From NCBI GenBank assembly GCA_964549335.1, contig CAZJUQ010000050.1, positions 1-64,000 of the forward strand: a DNA stretch of 64,000 nucleotides, written 5' to 3'. Positions 8,307-17,628 of this stretch are shown here, in pieces. A model generated the notes under the pieces. That model ran no database searches and was not told the origin of the DNA. It worked only from the letters and a program-made list of their open reading frames with translations. How positions within the stretch are numbered: the stretch's first letter is position 1; each line of letters starts with the position of its first letter. The position numbers and the translations under genes are program-made. The DNA comes from Sulfidibacterium sp964549335. Its GTDB lineage: Bacteria > Bacteroidota > Bacteroidia > Bacteroidales > F082.

Positions 8307-8318
8307 TCGGTTAACCGA
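8307..8318. promoter_or_regulatory. Perfect 12-base palindrome, possible operator
   Basis: TCGGTTAACCGA is a perfect palindrome, and flanking AAA/TTT extends the symmetry with one mismatched pair. It lies about 115 bases before the outer-membrane protein gene and beyond the yeeE stop, in otherwise noncoding DNA. It could bind a dimeric regulator; no regulator is identified. Confidence 0.3.
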
Positions 8319-8428
8319 TTTTGTTCAAGGTTTATTTCCTTTTTTTACAAAAATTATTAAACGGTTAGTTGTGAAATTTCAGTTGTTTTTCTTTGTTGCG
8401 GTTTTTTTGTTTCGGATAAGCGTTTAAT

Positions 8429-9433
8429 TTATTGTTTATAAAAAAATTTACCGGTTAACAATAAGCCTGCAAAAACAAAGATAGCAAAAAACAGACTGCC
8501 AAAGGCTAATTGCATTCCCCCCGACAGTATATGCCCGCTTGTACATCCTCCCGCCATTCTTGCTCCCGTTATTAAAATGAAACCGCCTGCAAATGACCAT
8601 AAAACTCTTTTGATTTTGGAATTGCCTTTATGTATTTTCCAGTTTTCGTGTATTAATGTCAATTTAAAATCTTTTTTAATCAGTGATATTGTTAAGCCCG
8701 AGACAAATGCGCCAATCAAGAAAATAAATTCCCAATGTCCGGCTGTTTTTATTTCAGCAAAATAGTTGTTGTTTACTGTTCCCGTTAACAAATCCGATAA
8801 GTACGGAAAAGTTGTTGACGCACCGGCAGGTCTGCCTGCAAAATTGTTTGAAAACAGAATGACATTAAGCAAAGCCAAAGCGATACCTGAAAACACCCAC
8901 TTTTTACTTTTGTCGTTATCTTTTTTGTGCAACCAAAAAGACAATAAAATAAAAACCATACCGGTTAACAACAACAGAACAAAAAACAAAGCATTGGTTC
9001 CCGTTACGGTATTCAGAGATATTTTTCCGAGATTTGGACCAAGAAAGGGTTTGATATATGGCAGTATTAAAGTATAAAAGAGCCCGCCCGTCAGCCCTCC
9101 GGCAATTCCTGTAACGGCATCTAAAGAGCCTTCGCCCGCCGATACGGCTAAGGTTCCGGGGCAATACCCTAAAATTGCCATTCCCGAACCAAAAATCAAT
9201 CCGCCTGTAATTAATCCTCCCAAAATAAAAGGTTTGATGTGGTAGCCGGCTAATCCGGTTGCAATTTCAATGTTTAACATTATGGCTCCGGCACCTATTG
9301 CAATGGCAATTGCTTTGGCTACGGCATAATTCTCTCTTATTGCCAAACCGCTTATTACATTGTATTTGTTCAGATTTGCATATTGCAGAATTGCCCCGAA
9401 CAAAATCCCCGAAATAAAAATCATAGTTGTCAT
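8429..9433 (-). CDS. YeeE/YedE-family sulfur transporter
   Basis: A 334-residue inner-membrane protein with about nine or ten hydrophobic helices and two internal repeats. Each repeat carries a conserved cysteine: GYCPGT (Cys91) and GGCTSGH (Cys297). These are the hallmarks of YeeE/YedE (TsuA-like) proteins, which take up thiosulfate or move other sulfur compounds by cysteine-mediated relay. The two halves are often separate genes; here they form one polypeptide. The gene follows a LysR-type regulator on the same strand, and an operator/promoter lies in the 81-base gap, so regulation by that LysR protein is likely. The exact substrate (thiosulfate, sulfide or selenium) is not readable. Confidence 0.9.
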   Translation of the reverse strand: MTTMIFISGILFGAILQYANLNKYNVISGLAIRENYAVAKAIAIAIGAGAIMLNIEIATGLAGYHIKPFILGGLITGGLIFGSGMAILGYCPGTLAVSAGEGSLDAVTGIAGGLTGGLFYTLILPYIKPFLGPNLGKISLNTVTGTNALFFVLLLLTGMVFILLSFWLHKKDNDKSKKWVFSGIALALLNVILFSNNFAGRPAGASTTFPYLSDLLTGTVNNNYFAEIKTAGHWEFIFLIGAFVSGLTISLIKKDFKLTLIHENWKIHKGNSKIKRVLWSFAGGFILITGARMAGGCTSGHILSGGMQLAFGSLFFAIFVFAGLLLTGKFFYKQ

Positions 9434-9459
9434 ATATCTGTCCCGTTTAAAAATCAGGG

Positions 9460-9490
9460 CAAAAATAGCGGTCGTTTATAACTAATCAAA
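9460..9490 (-). promoter_or_regulatory. Promoter of the YeeE/YedE transporter gene
   Basis: On the minus strand TTTG (9487-9490) and TATTTTTG (9460-9467) are separated by 19 bases, matching the Bacteroidota TTTG-N19-TAnnTTTG promoter exactly. The predicted transcript starts about 20 bases before the transporter start codon. Confidence 0.75.
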
Positions 9491-9518
9491 ATACTAAATA
9501 GTTATTAACGATAACTAT
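9478..9518. promoter_or_regulatory. Inverted-repeat operator cluster, probable LysR-type site
   Basis: ATAGTTAT (9498-9505) and ATAACTAT (9511-9518) form a perfect inverted repeat with a 5-base spacer. A further ATAACTA at 9478-9484 lies inside the promoter spacer. The arrangement, with one site upstream of -33 and one overlapping the core, is typical of LysR-type activators with recall and activation sites. The repeat overlaps the stop codon of the LysR gene. Confidence 0.55.
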
Positions 9519-10402
9519 AGGTTATAATTAAAAAGAAAGTCGATAAACAACTTCGAAGAGGAGGCATGGTATCCTTGTCTTGTGGCAACTCTGAATTTGC
9601 GGCGTAAACTGATGTTTTTAACATTCAACTTTACTATCTCTTTCAGTCGTAATTCTTTTTCGATTGATTTTTCCGATACCAAAGCGATTCCGTCAAAATC
9701 GCATAAAAAATTCTTAATGGCTTCGGTACTGCCCAAATGAATAAGTATATTAAGTTTGTCAAAATCGATATTTTGTTTTGCAAAAGCGTTTTTGATAACC
9801 TGGAGTGTTCCCGAACCTTTCTCTCTTAATACTATGGGTATTTCATAAAATTCGGAAATCGATATGTATTTCTTTTTTGCATAAACACTGTTGCAACCCG
9901 ATACCGTTACTATTTCGTCGTCCGAAAAATCGATGTATTTGATATTTGGGTGTGAGGCAGCATTTTCCACCAATGCTATATCAATTTCGTTGTTTAGAAG
10001 TTTTTGCTCCATTTCGAAAGAATTTCCGTTAAATAAAAAGAGTTCTATTTTCGGATAGCGTTTATGAAAAGCCGCCAAAACTTTAGGTATAACATATTGT
10101 GAAATGGTGGAACTTGCCCCTATTCGTAAAACACCTTTAAAAGTATCGTTCAATATGCCAATCTCAAATTCAAGTTCCCTGTACATTCGGTTTATTTTTT
10201 TTAGATAATTGTAAGTGAGTTTACCGGATTTTGTCAGGAAAACTTTATTCCCTTTTCTTTGAAAGAGTGAGGTTTTCAGATTGTTTTCCAACTCTTTTAT
10301 GTGTTTTGTTACGGCGGGTTGGCTTATAAAAAGTTCTTTTGCCGCTTTCGAGAAGCTTAAATTTTCGGCAACTTTTATGAATACTTTGTCTCTGTAATCC
10401 AT
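9515..10402 (-). CDS. LysR-family transcriptional regulator
   Basis: The frame is open upstream, but the ATG at 10402 (MDYRDKVFIKVAENLSFSKA) gives the normal LysR start, so 295 residues are called. The N-terminal winged helix-turn-helix (about 1-62) includes SFSKAAKELFISQPAVTKHIKELE. The rest is a periplasmic-binding-protein-like effector domain (about 88-290) with GASSTISQYVIP near its start. CysB/CysL-like LysR proteins commonly control sulfur assimilation, and this gene lies directly upstream of a YeeE/YedE transporter on the same strand. Control of that gene through the inverted repeats at 9478-9518 is an inference from position. Confidence 0.92.
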   Translation of the reverse strand: MDYRDKVFIKVAENLSFSKAAKELFISQPAVTKHIKELENNLKTSLFQRKGNKVFLTKSGKLTYNYLKKINRMYRELEFEIGILNDTFKGVLRIGASSTISQYVIPKVLAAFHKRYPKIELFLFNGNSFEMEQKLLNNEIDIALVENAASHPNIKYIDFSDDEIVTVSGCNSVYAKKKYISISEFYEIPIVLREKGSGTLQVIKNAFAKQNIDFDKLNILIHLGSTEAIKNFLCDFDGIALVSEKSIEKELRLKEIVKLNVKNISLRRKFRVATRQGYHASSSKLFIDFLFNYNL

Positions 10403-10616
10403 TGTTTGTTTTTTGTTTTCCGGTTGCCGCAGGTTTGAGGTTGGTAAACCGGACAACCGGAAATTATTTTAATTTTTTTCTGTTGTCACTTGTGTCCGAG
10501 TCTTATCAAATTTTGTTAATACCGCCGCAATAAAATCTTCAGCGGTGAAGTACCACAACAAAAATAGGTAAAAAGGGTGTAACGGATACGGTATTACAAA
10601 AACATTGCTCCCTCCC

Positions 10617-10645
10617 TTGATAGTAGTCGAATTTCATTAATTTTG
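10617..10645 (+). promoter_or_regulatory. Promoter of the BatA-like/topoisomerase operon
   Basis: TTG at 10617-10619 and TAATTTTG at 10638-10645 are 18 bases apart, a good Bacteroidota promoter. The predicted transcript begins about 14 bases before the ATG at 10665. Confidence 0.65.
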
Positions 10646-10664
10646 CACTTCACAAAATTTCAGT

Positions 10665-12707
10665 ATGCGGTTTAATCATCCCGAATTTCTGTATGCGCTA
10701 TTGGCGGTAATATTACCGGTGATAATTCACCTGTTTAATTTCAGGCGTCACAAGAAGTTGTTTTTCAGCAACATTGCTTTTTTGAAAAACATAACCATAG
10801 AGACGAAAAAGCAAAACAGGCTGAAGCACCTGTTGGTACTTTTGGCTCGCATATTGGCGATTGTCTTTATTGTTTTGGCTTTTGCAGGACCGTATTTTCC
10901 CCGTAACGAGGCGGTTATGCCGGGCAGCGGAGTTTCTATGATATATCTCGACAATTCGTATAGTATGAAAGCCGAAGGCGAAAGAGGACGTCTTTTTGAT
11001 GAGGCATTGCGGCAAGCTGCCGGATATGTTAAAAAATCACCTAAAGACGAAAGATTTTACATTTCGACGAACAATCCCGCAAAAAGCGCCATTTTGGTCA
11101 ACAAACAAGAAGCGGGACTGTTTCTCGGAAAAACCGTTGTGGGTGAAAACCGGCAAATGCTTTCGGCAGTAATAAAAAAAGAAAACCGTATAGCCTTAAA
11201 AAACAATTTGCATGCTAACAAGGTATTCCTCTTTTCCGACTTTCAAAAAAACCAAACGGATATTTTAAATACAAGTTTCGATACCTCATCGTTTTACTAT
11301 TTTTTACCCTATTCCCACAAGACCCTTCACAACCTTTACATAGATTCCTGTTCGTTTGAAAATCCCGATTTATTGCCGGGTAAACAGCTGTTTTTAAAAG
11401 TGCGTGTACGAAATGTTTCAGCTTCGCCCGTAGAAAAAATCAGCGTAAAGCTAATTGTTGACGGTAAGCAGAAATCGTTGGCGGGAATTGATATTCCGGC
11501 AAACGGTAGCGCCCTGGTCAAGTTGGGTTTCAGGGTGGAAAACCAAGGGTGGCACAAAGGGATTGTGCGTATTGATGATTATCCCATAACTTTCGACGAC
11601 AAACTGTTCTTTACTTTTAAAATAAAAAACAGTGTGGAAATTTTGGAGATTAACGATAAGGTTTCGGGTGCTTTTGATTACCCGCGAACACTTTTTTCGT
11701 CCGACTCCATATTTAACTTTACTTCGGTAACATATCTCAAAATAAACAATTACCGTTTTTCGAAATATAATCTCATAATTTTAAACGGTTTGACTACGGT
11801 TTCGAGCGGATTGGCACAATTGCTCGTTACTTTTGTTAACGGTGGTGGAAATTTGCTGGTTATCCCTTCGGCAAACGATAATAATTTTGACATTAACGCT
11901 TTGCTTAAAAAATTCGATGCGGGTTCGTTCGTTGCTTTAGACACCTTACCCGGCAGGGTTGCCGCCCTCAAAGAGAATAGTCCTTTGTTTGAAAAAGCCA
12001 TATCGAAAATACCCGGAAACCCTGATTTCCCAAGTGTTTATAAACATTTCAGACTTCAATACCATTACCGTTCGGGTATGCAAACATTGCTGAGTCTTCT
12101 TAACGGCGACGATTTGGTTTCGATGAAAAAGAGTGGTAACGGAAAAATATTTCTCTTCTCGGTACCTTTGGACAGGAACTTTTCCAATATTCAAACGCAT
12201 CCCCTTTTTACCGTGTTGATGTACGGAATTGCAACACAAGGAACGGGAGCCGGAAGGCTTTACTATTTTTTAGGTGCCGCAAATACTATTGTTGTAAATG
12301 ATAATTTGCCCGCAAACAGGGATAAAGCCTTGGAGATAGTATTGCCGTCGGGCAAAAAATTTATTCCGGCGCAAAGACGGCAACAGGGAAAAATTATCCT
12401 TTCGTTGGAAAACGAAGGCGGCGAAGAGGGCTTTTACACCATTTTATCCGGCGATAAACCACTGGAAATATGTGCTTTTAATTATAACAGGCTGGAGTCG
12501 GACCCCGGTTTTTATACCGCCTTAGCACTCGACAGCCTTTTGAAAATTAAAAGATTGCCGCATTATACCGTTGCACGTAACAGCACAAAAATATTGAAAG
12601 AAGTTATTAACACCCCGCAGAAGGCATCGTTTTTATGGAAGCTATTTATTATTTTCGCACTTTTAATGCTTTTGATTGAGACAATAATACTGCGATTTTG
12701 GAAATAA
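10665..12707 (+). CDS. BatA-like membrane protein with VWA-type domain
   Basis: A 680-residue inner-membrane protein. Residues 1-85 are the N-terminal double-transmembrane region seen in BatA proteins (FNHPEFLYALLAVILPVIIHLFNFRRH, split by a basic loop, then LLARILAIVFIVLAFAGP). A von Willebrand A-like domain follows, with a MIDAS-like DNSYS near residue 98. After it come an Ig-like beta domain (about 225-320), a Rossmann/GATase-like region (about 335-480), and a C-terminal helix (about 658-676). Proteins of this kind sit in envelope-associated gene sets of Bacteroidota, but their biochemical role is unknown. It ends eight bases before the topoisomerase gene, and a protein of parallel architecture follows that gene. 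Confidence 0.8.
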   Translation: MRFNHPEFLYALLAVILPVIIHLFNFRRHKKLFFSNIAFLKNITIETKKQNRLKHLLVLLARILAIVFIVLAFAGPYFPRNEAVMPGSGVSMIYLDNSYSMKAEGERGRLFDEALRQAAGYVKKSPKDERFYISTNNPAKSAILVNKQEAGLFLGKTVVGENRQMLSAVIKKENRIALKNNLHANKVFLFSDFQKNQTDILNTSFDTSSFYYFLPYSHKTLHNLYIDSCSFENPDLLPGKQLFLKVRVRNVSASPVEKISVKLIVDGKQKSLAGIDIPANGSALVKLGFRVENQGWHKGIVRIDDYPITFDDKLFFTFKIKNSVEILEINDKVSGAFDYPRTLFSSDSIFNFTSVTYLKINNYRFSKYNLIILNGLTTVSSGLAQLLVTFVNGGGNLLVIPSANDNNFDINALLKKFDAGSFVALDTLPGRVAALKENSPLFEKAISKIPGNPDFPSVYKHFRLQYHYRSGMQTLLSLLNGDDLVSMKKSGNGKIFLFSVPLDRNFSNIQTHPLFTVLMYGIATQGTGAGRLYYFLGAANTIVVNDNLPANRDKALEIVLPSGKKFIPAQRRQQGKIILSLENEGGEEGFYTILSGDKPLEICAFNYNRLESDPGFYTALALDSLLKIKRLPHYTVARNSTKILKEVINTPQKASFLWKLFIIFALLMLLIETIILRFWK

Positions 12708-12715
12708 AGATGTAA

Positions 12716-15421
12716 ATGGAGGAACAGGAAAACAAACAGACACCGGAGAATGTTGACGGCCAGCCGGAACAGCAAGTCAGGAAAAGTCATTTGAGCGGAA
12801 TGTACGAGAATTGGTTTCTCGATTATGCTTCATATGTTATTTTGGAACGTGCCGTACCCGATGTTGAAGACGGGTTAAAACCGGTTCAACGCAGAATATT
12901 GCATGCCATGAGCCGTTTGGACGACGGCAGGTTTAACAAAGTGGCAAACATTATTGGGCATACCATGCAGTTTCACCCGCACGGCGACGCCTCCATAGGG
13001 GAAGCCTTGATACAGCTCGGACAAAAAGAACTTTTGATAGATATGCAGGGAAACTGGGGTAATATTCTCACCGGCGACAGTGCCGCCGCTCCGCGATACA
13101 TCGAAGCACGACTGTCGCAATTTGCCAAAGAGGTGGTATTTAACCCCAAAACAACAAAATGGAAACCCTCGTACGACGGAAGAAATAAAGAACCCGTGGC
13201 ACTTCCCGTAAAATTTCCTCTACTGCTTGCCCAAGGGGTGGAAGGTATTGCCGTGGGACTTGCCTCAAAGATTTTGCCTCATAACTTTAACGAACTTATC
13301 GATGCTTCAATACGTTATTTGCAAGGCAAGGATTTTGATATTTATCCCGATTTCCTGACCGGGGGACTTGCCGATTTCTCGAAATACAATGACGGTCTTA
13401 GGGGAGGAAAGGTGAGAATACGTGCCCGTATCTCGCAACTCGAAAAAAACAAACTGGTGATTACCGAAATACCTTACTCCACAACCACAAGCTCGCTCAT
13501 CGACTCAATAATCGCCGCAAATGATAAAGGCAAAATAAAGATAAAAAAAATTGACGACAACACGGCGCAAAATGTCGAAATAGTGATTTATCTTGCCAAT
13601 AACGTCTCGCCCGACCAAACCATTGATGCCCTCTATGCTTTTACAAACTGCGAAATATCGATTTCGCCCAATTCGTGTGTTATTGCCGACAAAAAACCGC
13701 AATTTATCTCGGTAAAAGAGATTTTGAAACGGAATACCGACCAAACGGTTTATTTGCTTAAAAGAGAACTCGAAATAAGATTGCAAGAACTCGAAGATAG
13801 TTGGCATAACTCCTCGCTCGAAAAAATTTTTATAGAAAACCGCATCTATTTGCTTATCGAAAAATGCGAAACGTGGGAATGTGTTATTTCCACAATCGAT
13901 AAAGGATTGGAACCTTTTAAAAAATTGTTGAAGCGGCAAATTACAAAAGAGGATATAGTCCGTCTTACCGAAATAAAAATAAAACGGATTTCTAAATACA
14001 ACTCTTTTAAAGCCGACGAATATATAAAGAGTGTTGAATACGAGATAGACGAGGTGAAAAACCACTTAAACCACCTGATAGATTATGCCGTATCCTATTT
14101 CAAACATATTAAAAAGAAATACGGCAAAGGCAGGGAGCGGAAAACGGAAATTCGCAATTTCGATAACATTCAGGCCGCATCGGTAGCTGTGGCAAATCAA
14201 AAACTTTATGTTAACCGCCAGGAGGGTTTTATCGGAACATCGCTGAAAAAAGACGAATATGTTACGGAGTGTTCCGATATTGATGATATTATCGTTTTTA
14301 GAAAAAACGGAACATTTACGGTAACCAAAGTGGCTCCCAAAGTCTTTGTCGGAAAAGATATTATTCATGTTGATGTCTTTAAAAAGAACGACGACAGAAC
14401 TGTTTACAACATGATTTACCGCGACGGCACAAGGGGAAAATATTATGTAAAACGCTTTTCGGTACTTGGAGTTACTCGCGACAAAGAGTACGACCTGACG
14501 GCAGGTACCGAAGGTTCAAAGGTGGTTTATTTTACCGCAAACCCCAACGGCGAAGCCGAAATAGTAAAGGTCCATCTCCGTCCCAAACCCAAAATGAAAA
14601 AGACAAGTTTCGATTTCGATTTCAGTACCCTTGCTATCAAAGGAAGAAATTCCAGAGGTAATATACTTTGGAAAAATCCTATAAAGAGTATTACAAAACG
14701 CGAAGAGGGTGTATCTACTTTGGGTGCGCGCGATATCTGGTACGATGAAACAGTACGCCGTCTTAATACCGACGAACGGGGAAAATACGTCGGAGCTTTT
14801 AAAGCCGACGATAAAATAGTTACCATTCTCTCTACAGGCGAATTCAAACTTACATCTTACGACCTCTCAACCCACTTTGACGACGAAATGATATTTATTG
14901 AAAAATTCGACCCGGCGAAAATCATTACCGCTATATATCTCGACGGCGAACAAAAAAAATATTATCTGAAACGTTTTCAAATTCCTGAAAGCAGTGTGGT
15001 AAACAAAAAATACGCTTTTGTCCCCGAAACCAAAGGCTCCAAACTCATAGCCTTCTCGTTGGATTATTTGCCGAGGGTGGAAATGGAATTAAATCCTGGG
15101 AAAAACAATGAAATAGAGTTCGAAATTATTCCCGCAGCCGACTTTATTGCCGTTAAAAGTTACAAAGCCAAAGGAAAACGGTTGACAACAAAGGAGGTGA
15201 AAAAGATTAAATTTATTGACCCTTTGCCTTATACTCCTCCGGAAGTAGAAGATGGGGAGGACAACGGAGAGGTAAACCAAGAGGCGCAGGAAGATGAAAA
15301 CGGTGAAAACAGCTCCCGCCAAAACGGAAGCCCCTCAAAAGGCGATACAACCCCTCCTGACAATACGGCTACCCGGCCCCCAAAAGTTGACCCCGAAACG
15401 GGACAGTTGGAACTGTTTTAA
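12716..15421 (+). CDS. parC: Type IIA DNA topoisomerase A subunit (topoisomerase IV ParC / GyrA-like)
   Basis: This is the breakage-reunion subunit of a type IIA topoisomerase, which cuts and rejoins both DNA strands. The winged-helix core is clear: ERAVPDVEDGLKPVQRRIL (44-62), FHPHGDASIGEAL (86-98, the quinolone-resistance region) and the active-site Tyr128 in APRYIEARLS. The C-terminal half (about 500-845) is a divergent beta-pinwheel without a canonical GyrA box (QRRGGKG), favouring topoisomerase IV over gyrase. The last 50 residues are acidic and disordered. The partner B subunit (parE) is not adjacent, which is unusual. The gene lies between two VWA-like membrane protein genes with gaps of 8 and 15 bases. 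Confidence 0.9.
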   Translation: MEEQENKQTPENVDGQPEQQVRKSHLSGMYENWFLDYASYVILERAVPDVEDGLKPVQRRILHAMSRLDDGRFNKVANIIGHTMQFHPHGDASIGEALIQLGQKELLIDMQGNWGNILTGDSAAAPRYIEARLSQFAKEVVFNPKTTKWKPSYDGRNKEPVALPVKFPLLLAQGVEGIAVGLASKILPHNFNELIDASIRYLQGKDFDIYPDFLTGGLADFSKYNDGLRGGKVRIRARISQLEKNKLVITEIPYSTTTSSLIDSIIAANDKGKIKIKKIDDNTAQNVEIVIYLANNVSPDQTIDALYAFTNCEISISPNSCVIADKKPQFISVKEILKRNTDQTVYLLKRELEIRLQELEDSWHNSSLEKIFIENRIYLLIEKCETWECVISTIDKGLEPFKKLLKRQITKEDIVRLTEIKIKRISKYNSFKADEYIKSVEYEIDEVKNHLNHLIDYAVSYFKHIKKKYGKGRERKTEIRNFDNIQAASVAVANQKLYVNRQEGFIGTSLKKDEYVTECSDIDDIIVFRKNGTFTVTKVAPKVFVGKDIIHVDVFKKNDDRTVYNMIYRDGTRGKYYVKRFSVLGVTRDKEYDLTAGTEGSKVVYFTANPNGEAEIVKVHLRPKPKMKKTSFDFDFSTLAIKGRNSRGNILWKNPIKSITKREEGVSTLGARDIWYDETVRRLNTDERGKYVGAFKADDKIVTILSTGEFKLTSYDLSTHFDDEMIFIEKFDPAKIITAIYLDGEQKKYYLKRFQIPESSVVNKKYAFVPETKGSKLIAFSLDYLPRVEMELNPGKNNEIEFEIIPAADFIAVKSYKAKGKRLTTKEVKKIKFIDPLPYTPPEVEDGEDNGEVNQEAQEDENGENSSRQNGSPSKGDTTPPDNTATRPPKVDPETGQLELF

Positions 15422-15436
15422 TAAAAATCTATTGCC

Positions 15437-17521
15437 TTGTTCAATAACATAAGCATATCATATCAAGGATGGACGGTGGCGGCAGTGGTGGCAACGGCAC
15501 TGTTTTACACTCTTCTGCTCTATTATAAAAACAAAAACGGAAAACTCCCCGCAAAATGGATAGTGCCCCTGAGTATTTTAAGGTTTTTGTCGGTATTCCT
15601 AATAGCATTTTTACTGTTATCGCCTTACATGGTAATTAAAAACAAAAACGTTCAAAAACCCTTGCTTATCTTTGCGCAAGACAATTCGGCTTCCATTCTC
15701 TTAAACGACGATTCTGCTTGGTATTTACAAAAATATCCCCTCTTGCTTCACAAATTATATCGTAATTTAAGCCCGGATTTCGATATAGACACATTGCTTT
15801 TCGGCTCGCAAGTTACCGCCGGAGGTACTCCCGGATTTAAAGACGGGGTCTCCGATTACGGAATGCTTTTCAATAAAATAGCGAGTGATTTTGCAGGGGA
15901 AAAAACGGCTGCAATGATTGTTGCCGGAGACGGCATATTCAACAGGGGTTTCGACCCTTCCGATGCCGCAACAAACGTTACCTTTCCCGTTTTTACTCTT
16001 CTGCTTGGCGATACTACACATTACAGCGACTTGAAAATAAGAGAGGTTAGATGCAATTCCATTGTTTATAAGAACGACATCTTTCCTGTGGAAGTAACCG
16101 TATTGGCAAACGGAATGAAGGGGGTAAATGCCAAATTGCTGATAACTGACGGTAAAAAAAAGGTAAGTGAAAAAAAGATAACGGTTACCGGCGACAGGTT
16201 TAACAAAACATTGAAATTTTTTCTGTCTCCGGAAAAGGCGGGAAAAATTCATTACAAAATATCTTTTGTGTCGCAGGCTCACGAAAACAATGAAAACAAC
16301 AACCATTACGATCTTTTTGTAAATGTGTTGAAAAACCGGCAAAAAATTCTCGTTCTTGTTTCGTCGCCCCATCCCGACGTTGCTGCCTTGCGGCGAAGTT
16401 TGGAAAACGGAAAAGATAACAGGGTGGAGGTGCGCAACATAAACGGCAAACTGCCCGCACCGTTAAACTACGATTTGATAATTTTACATGGAATTCCCCG
16501 GAATTACAGCGAGTATAAAACAGTAAAAAATATTCAAAAAAGAGAGATACCGCTTCTGTTTATTTTGGGTTCCGGAATGGATTTTTCGCTTTTCAACCGT
16601 CTGAATGCGGGTTTACAGGTGAAATCGACCATAGGAAAGACGGAAGACGCTTTGGCGCACTTTAACAAAGGTTTTACGCTTTTCGGGTTTGACGAGGATG
16701 ACGGAACGGCGCTGGAGCAGATGCCGCCTCTTATTGTGCCTTTCGGCAACTGGTCGTTCGACCCCGCCTTTTCGGTTTTGGCTTATCAAAAAGTTGCAGG
16801 CTTAAATACAAAATATCCTTTGTTGGTTTTCGGAGAAAAAGGGGGAGTGAAAACCGGTTTCGTTTGCGGTGAGGGGCTTTGGCTTTGGCGGATTCACGAC
16901 TTCCTTAAATTTGACAATACCGCGGCTTTCGACAATCTCGTCACAAAATCGGTTCAATATCTTGTGACACGTACTGACAAACGCCTTTTTAAAGTAAAAA
17001 CCCGCGAAAAATACAATTTACTTTCCGATATTGTCATTGGTGCCGAACTTTACGACAAAGCTTACAATCCTGTTGCCAATGCCGAAATATCATTGAAACT
17101 AACCGGAGAAAACGGGGATGTTTTCAATTATTCGTTTTTGCCCGAAGAAAAAACCTATTCGTTGAATCTGGGAAGGCTCCCGGCTGGAGTTTATCATTAC
17201 GAAGCGGTTGCACAACAGGGAAAAGAGACCTATACCGATAAAGGCTCGTTTGTGGTTAACAATGTAACTTTGGAAAGTATGAATACCGTTGCTTCCGCCG
17301 CTATCCTTAATAGACTTTCGTCGCAACACCGGGGAAAAATGTTTTTCAAAGAAAATATCGATTCAATTCCGTATTATTTAAAAAAATCGGGAAAATTCCC
17401 GAAGACAATATCCTATAACGAACGGTACAAAGAGTTTCTCGATATTCTTGTTGTGGCGCTGCTTATTTTCCTCCTTCTTGCCCTTGAGTGGTTCCTTAGA
17501 AAATTTTTCGGAAATTATTAA
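15437..17521 (+). CDS. Large membrane protein with VWA-like domain
   Basis: A 694-residue protein starting at a TTG; no in-frame ATG precedes the first membrane helix. Two N-terminal helices (about 13-30 and 44-66) are followed by a VWA-like segment with DNSAS near residue 82, matching the MIDAS-like motif of the protein two genes upstream. An Ig-like domain lies at about 195-290, a Rossmann-like region with LIILHGIP at about 295-490, a second beta domain at about 515-610, and a final helix at about 670-688. Overall it mirrors the BatA-like protein and both may be paralogous envelope proteins. I know of no established function. It ends at a shared intergenic region with the gap terminator. 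Confidence 0.75.
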   Translation: MFNNISISYQGWTVAAVVATALFYTLLLYYKNKNGKLPAKWIVPLSILRFLSVFLIAFLLLSPYMVIKNKNVQKPLLIFAQDNSASILLNDDSAWYLQKYPLLLHKLYRNLSPDFDIDTLLFGSQVTAGGTPGFKDGVSDYGMLFNKIASDFAGEKTAAMIVAGDGIFNRGFDPSDAATNVTFPVFTLLLGDTTHYSDLKIREVRCNSIVYKNDIFPVEVTVLANGMKGVNAKLLITDGKKKVSEKKITVTGDRFNKTLKFFLSPEKAGKIHYKISFVSQAHENNENNNHYDLFVNVLKNRQKILVLVSSPHPDVAALRRSLENGKDNRVEVRNINGKLPAPLNYDLIILHGIPRNYSEYKTVKNIQKREIPLLFILGSGMDFSLFNRLNAGLQVKSTIGKTEDALAHFNKGFTLFGFDEDDGTALEQMPPLIVPFGNWSFDPAFSVLAYQKVAGLNTKYPLLVFGEKGGVKTGFVCGEGLWLWRIHDFLKFDNTAAFDNLVTKSVQYLVTRTDKRLFKVKTREKYNLLSDIVIGAELYDKAYNPVANAEISLKLTGENGDVFNYSFLPEEKTYSLNLGRLPAGVYHYEAVAQQGKETYTDKGSFVVNNVTLESMNTVASAAILNRLSSQHRGKMFFKENIDSIPYYLKKSGKFPKTISYNERYKEFLDILVVALLIFLLLALEWFLRKFFGNY

Positions 17522-17572
17522 ATTGGTGGAAATGCAGGATTAAACCTTCATGCATTGGTATCTGAAAAGAAT

Positions 17573-17600
17573 TAAAAAAAAAGCCGGCATTACACCGGCT
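17573..17600 (-). terminator. Rho-independent terminator of gap
   Basis: On the minus strand AGCCGG (17600-17595) and CCGGCT (17587-17582) form a 6-bp GC-rich stem with a 7-base loop, followed by nine T residues. It lies 29 bases after the gap stop codon and probably also shields against read-through from the opposing operon. Confidence 0.88.
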
Positions 17601-17628
17601 GAATACAAACTTTTTATGAAAAGTAAGA

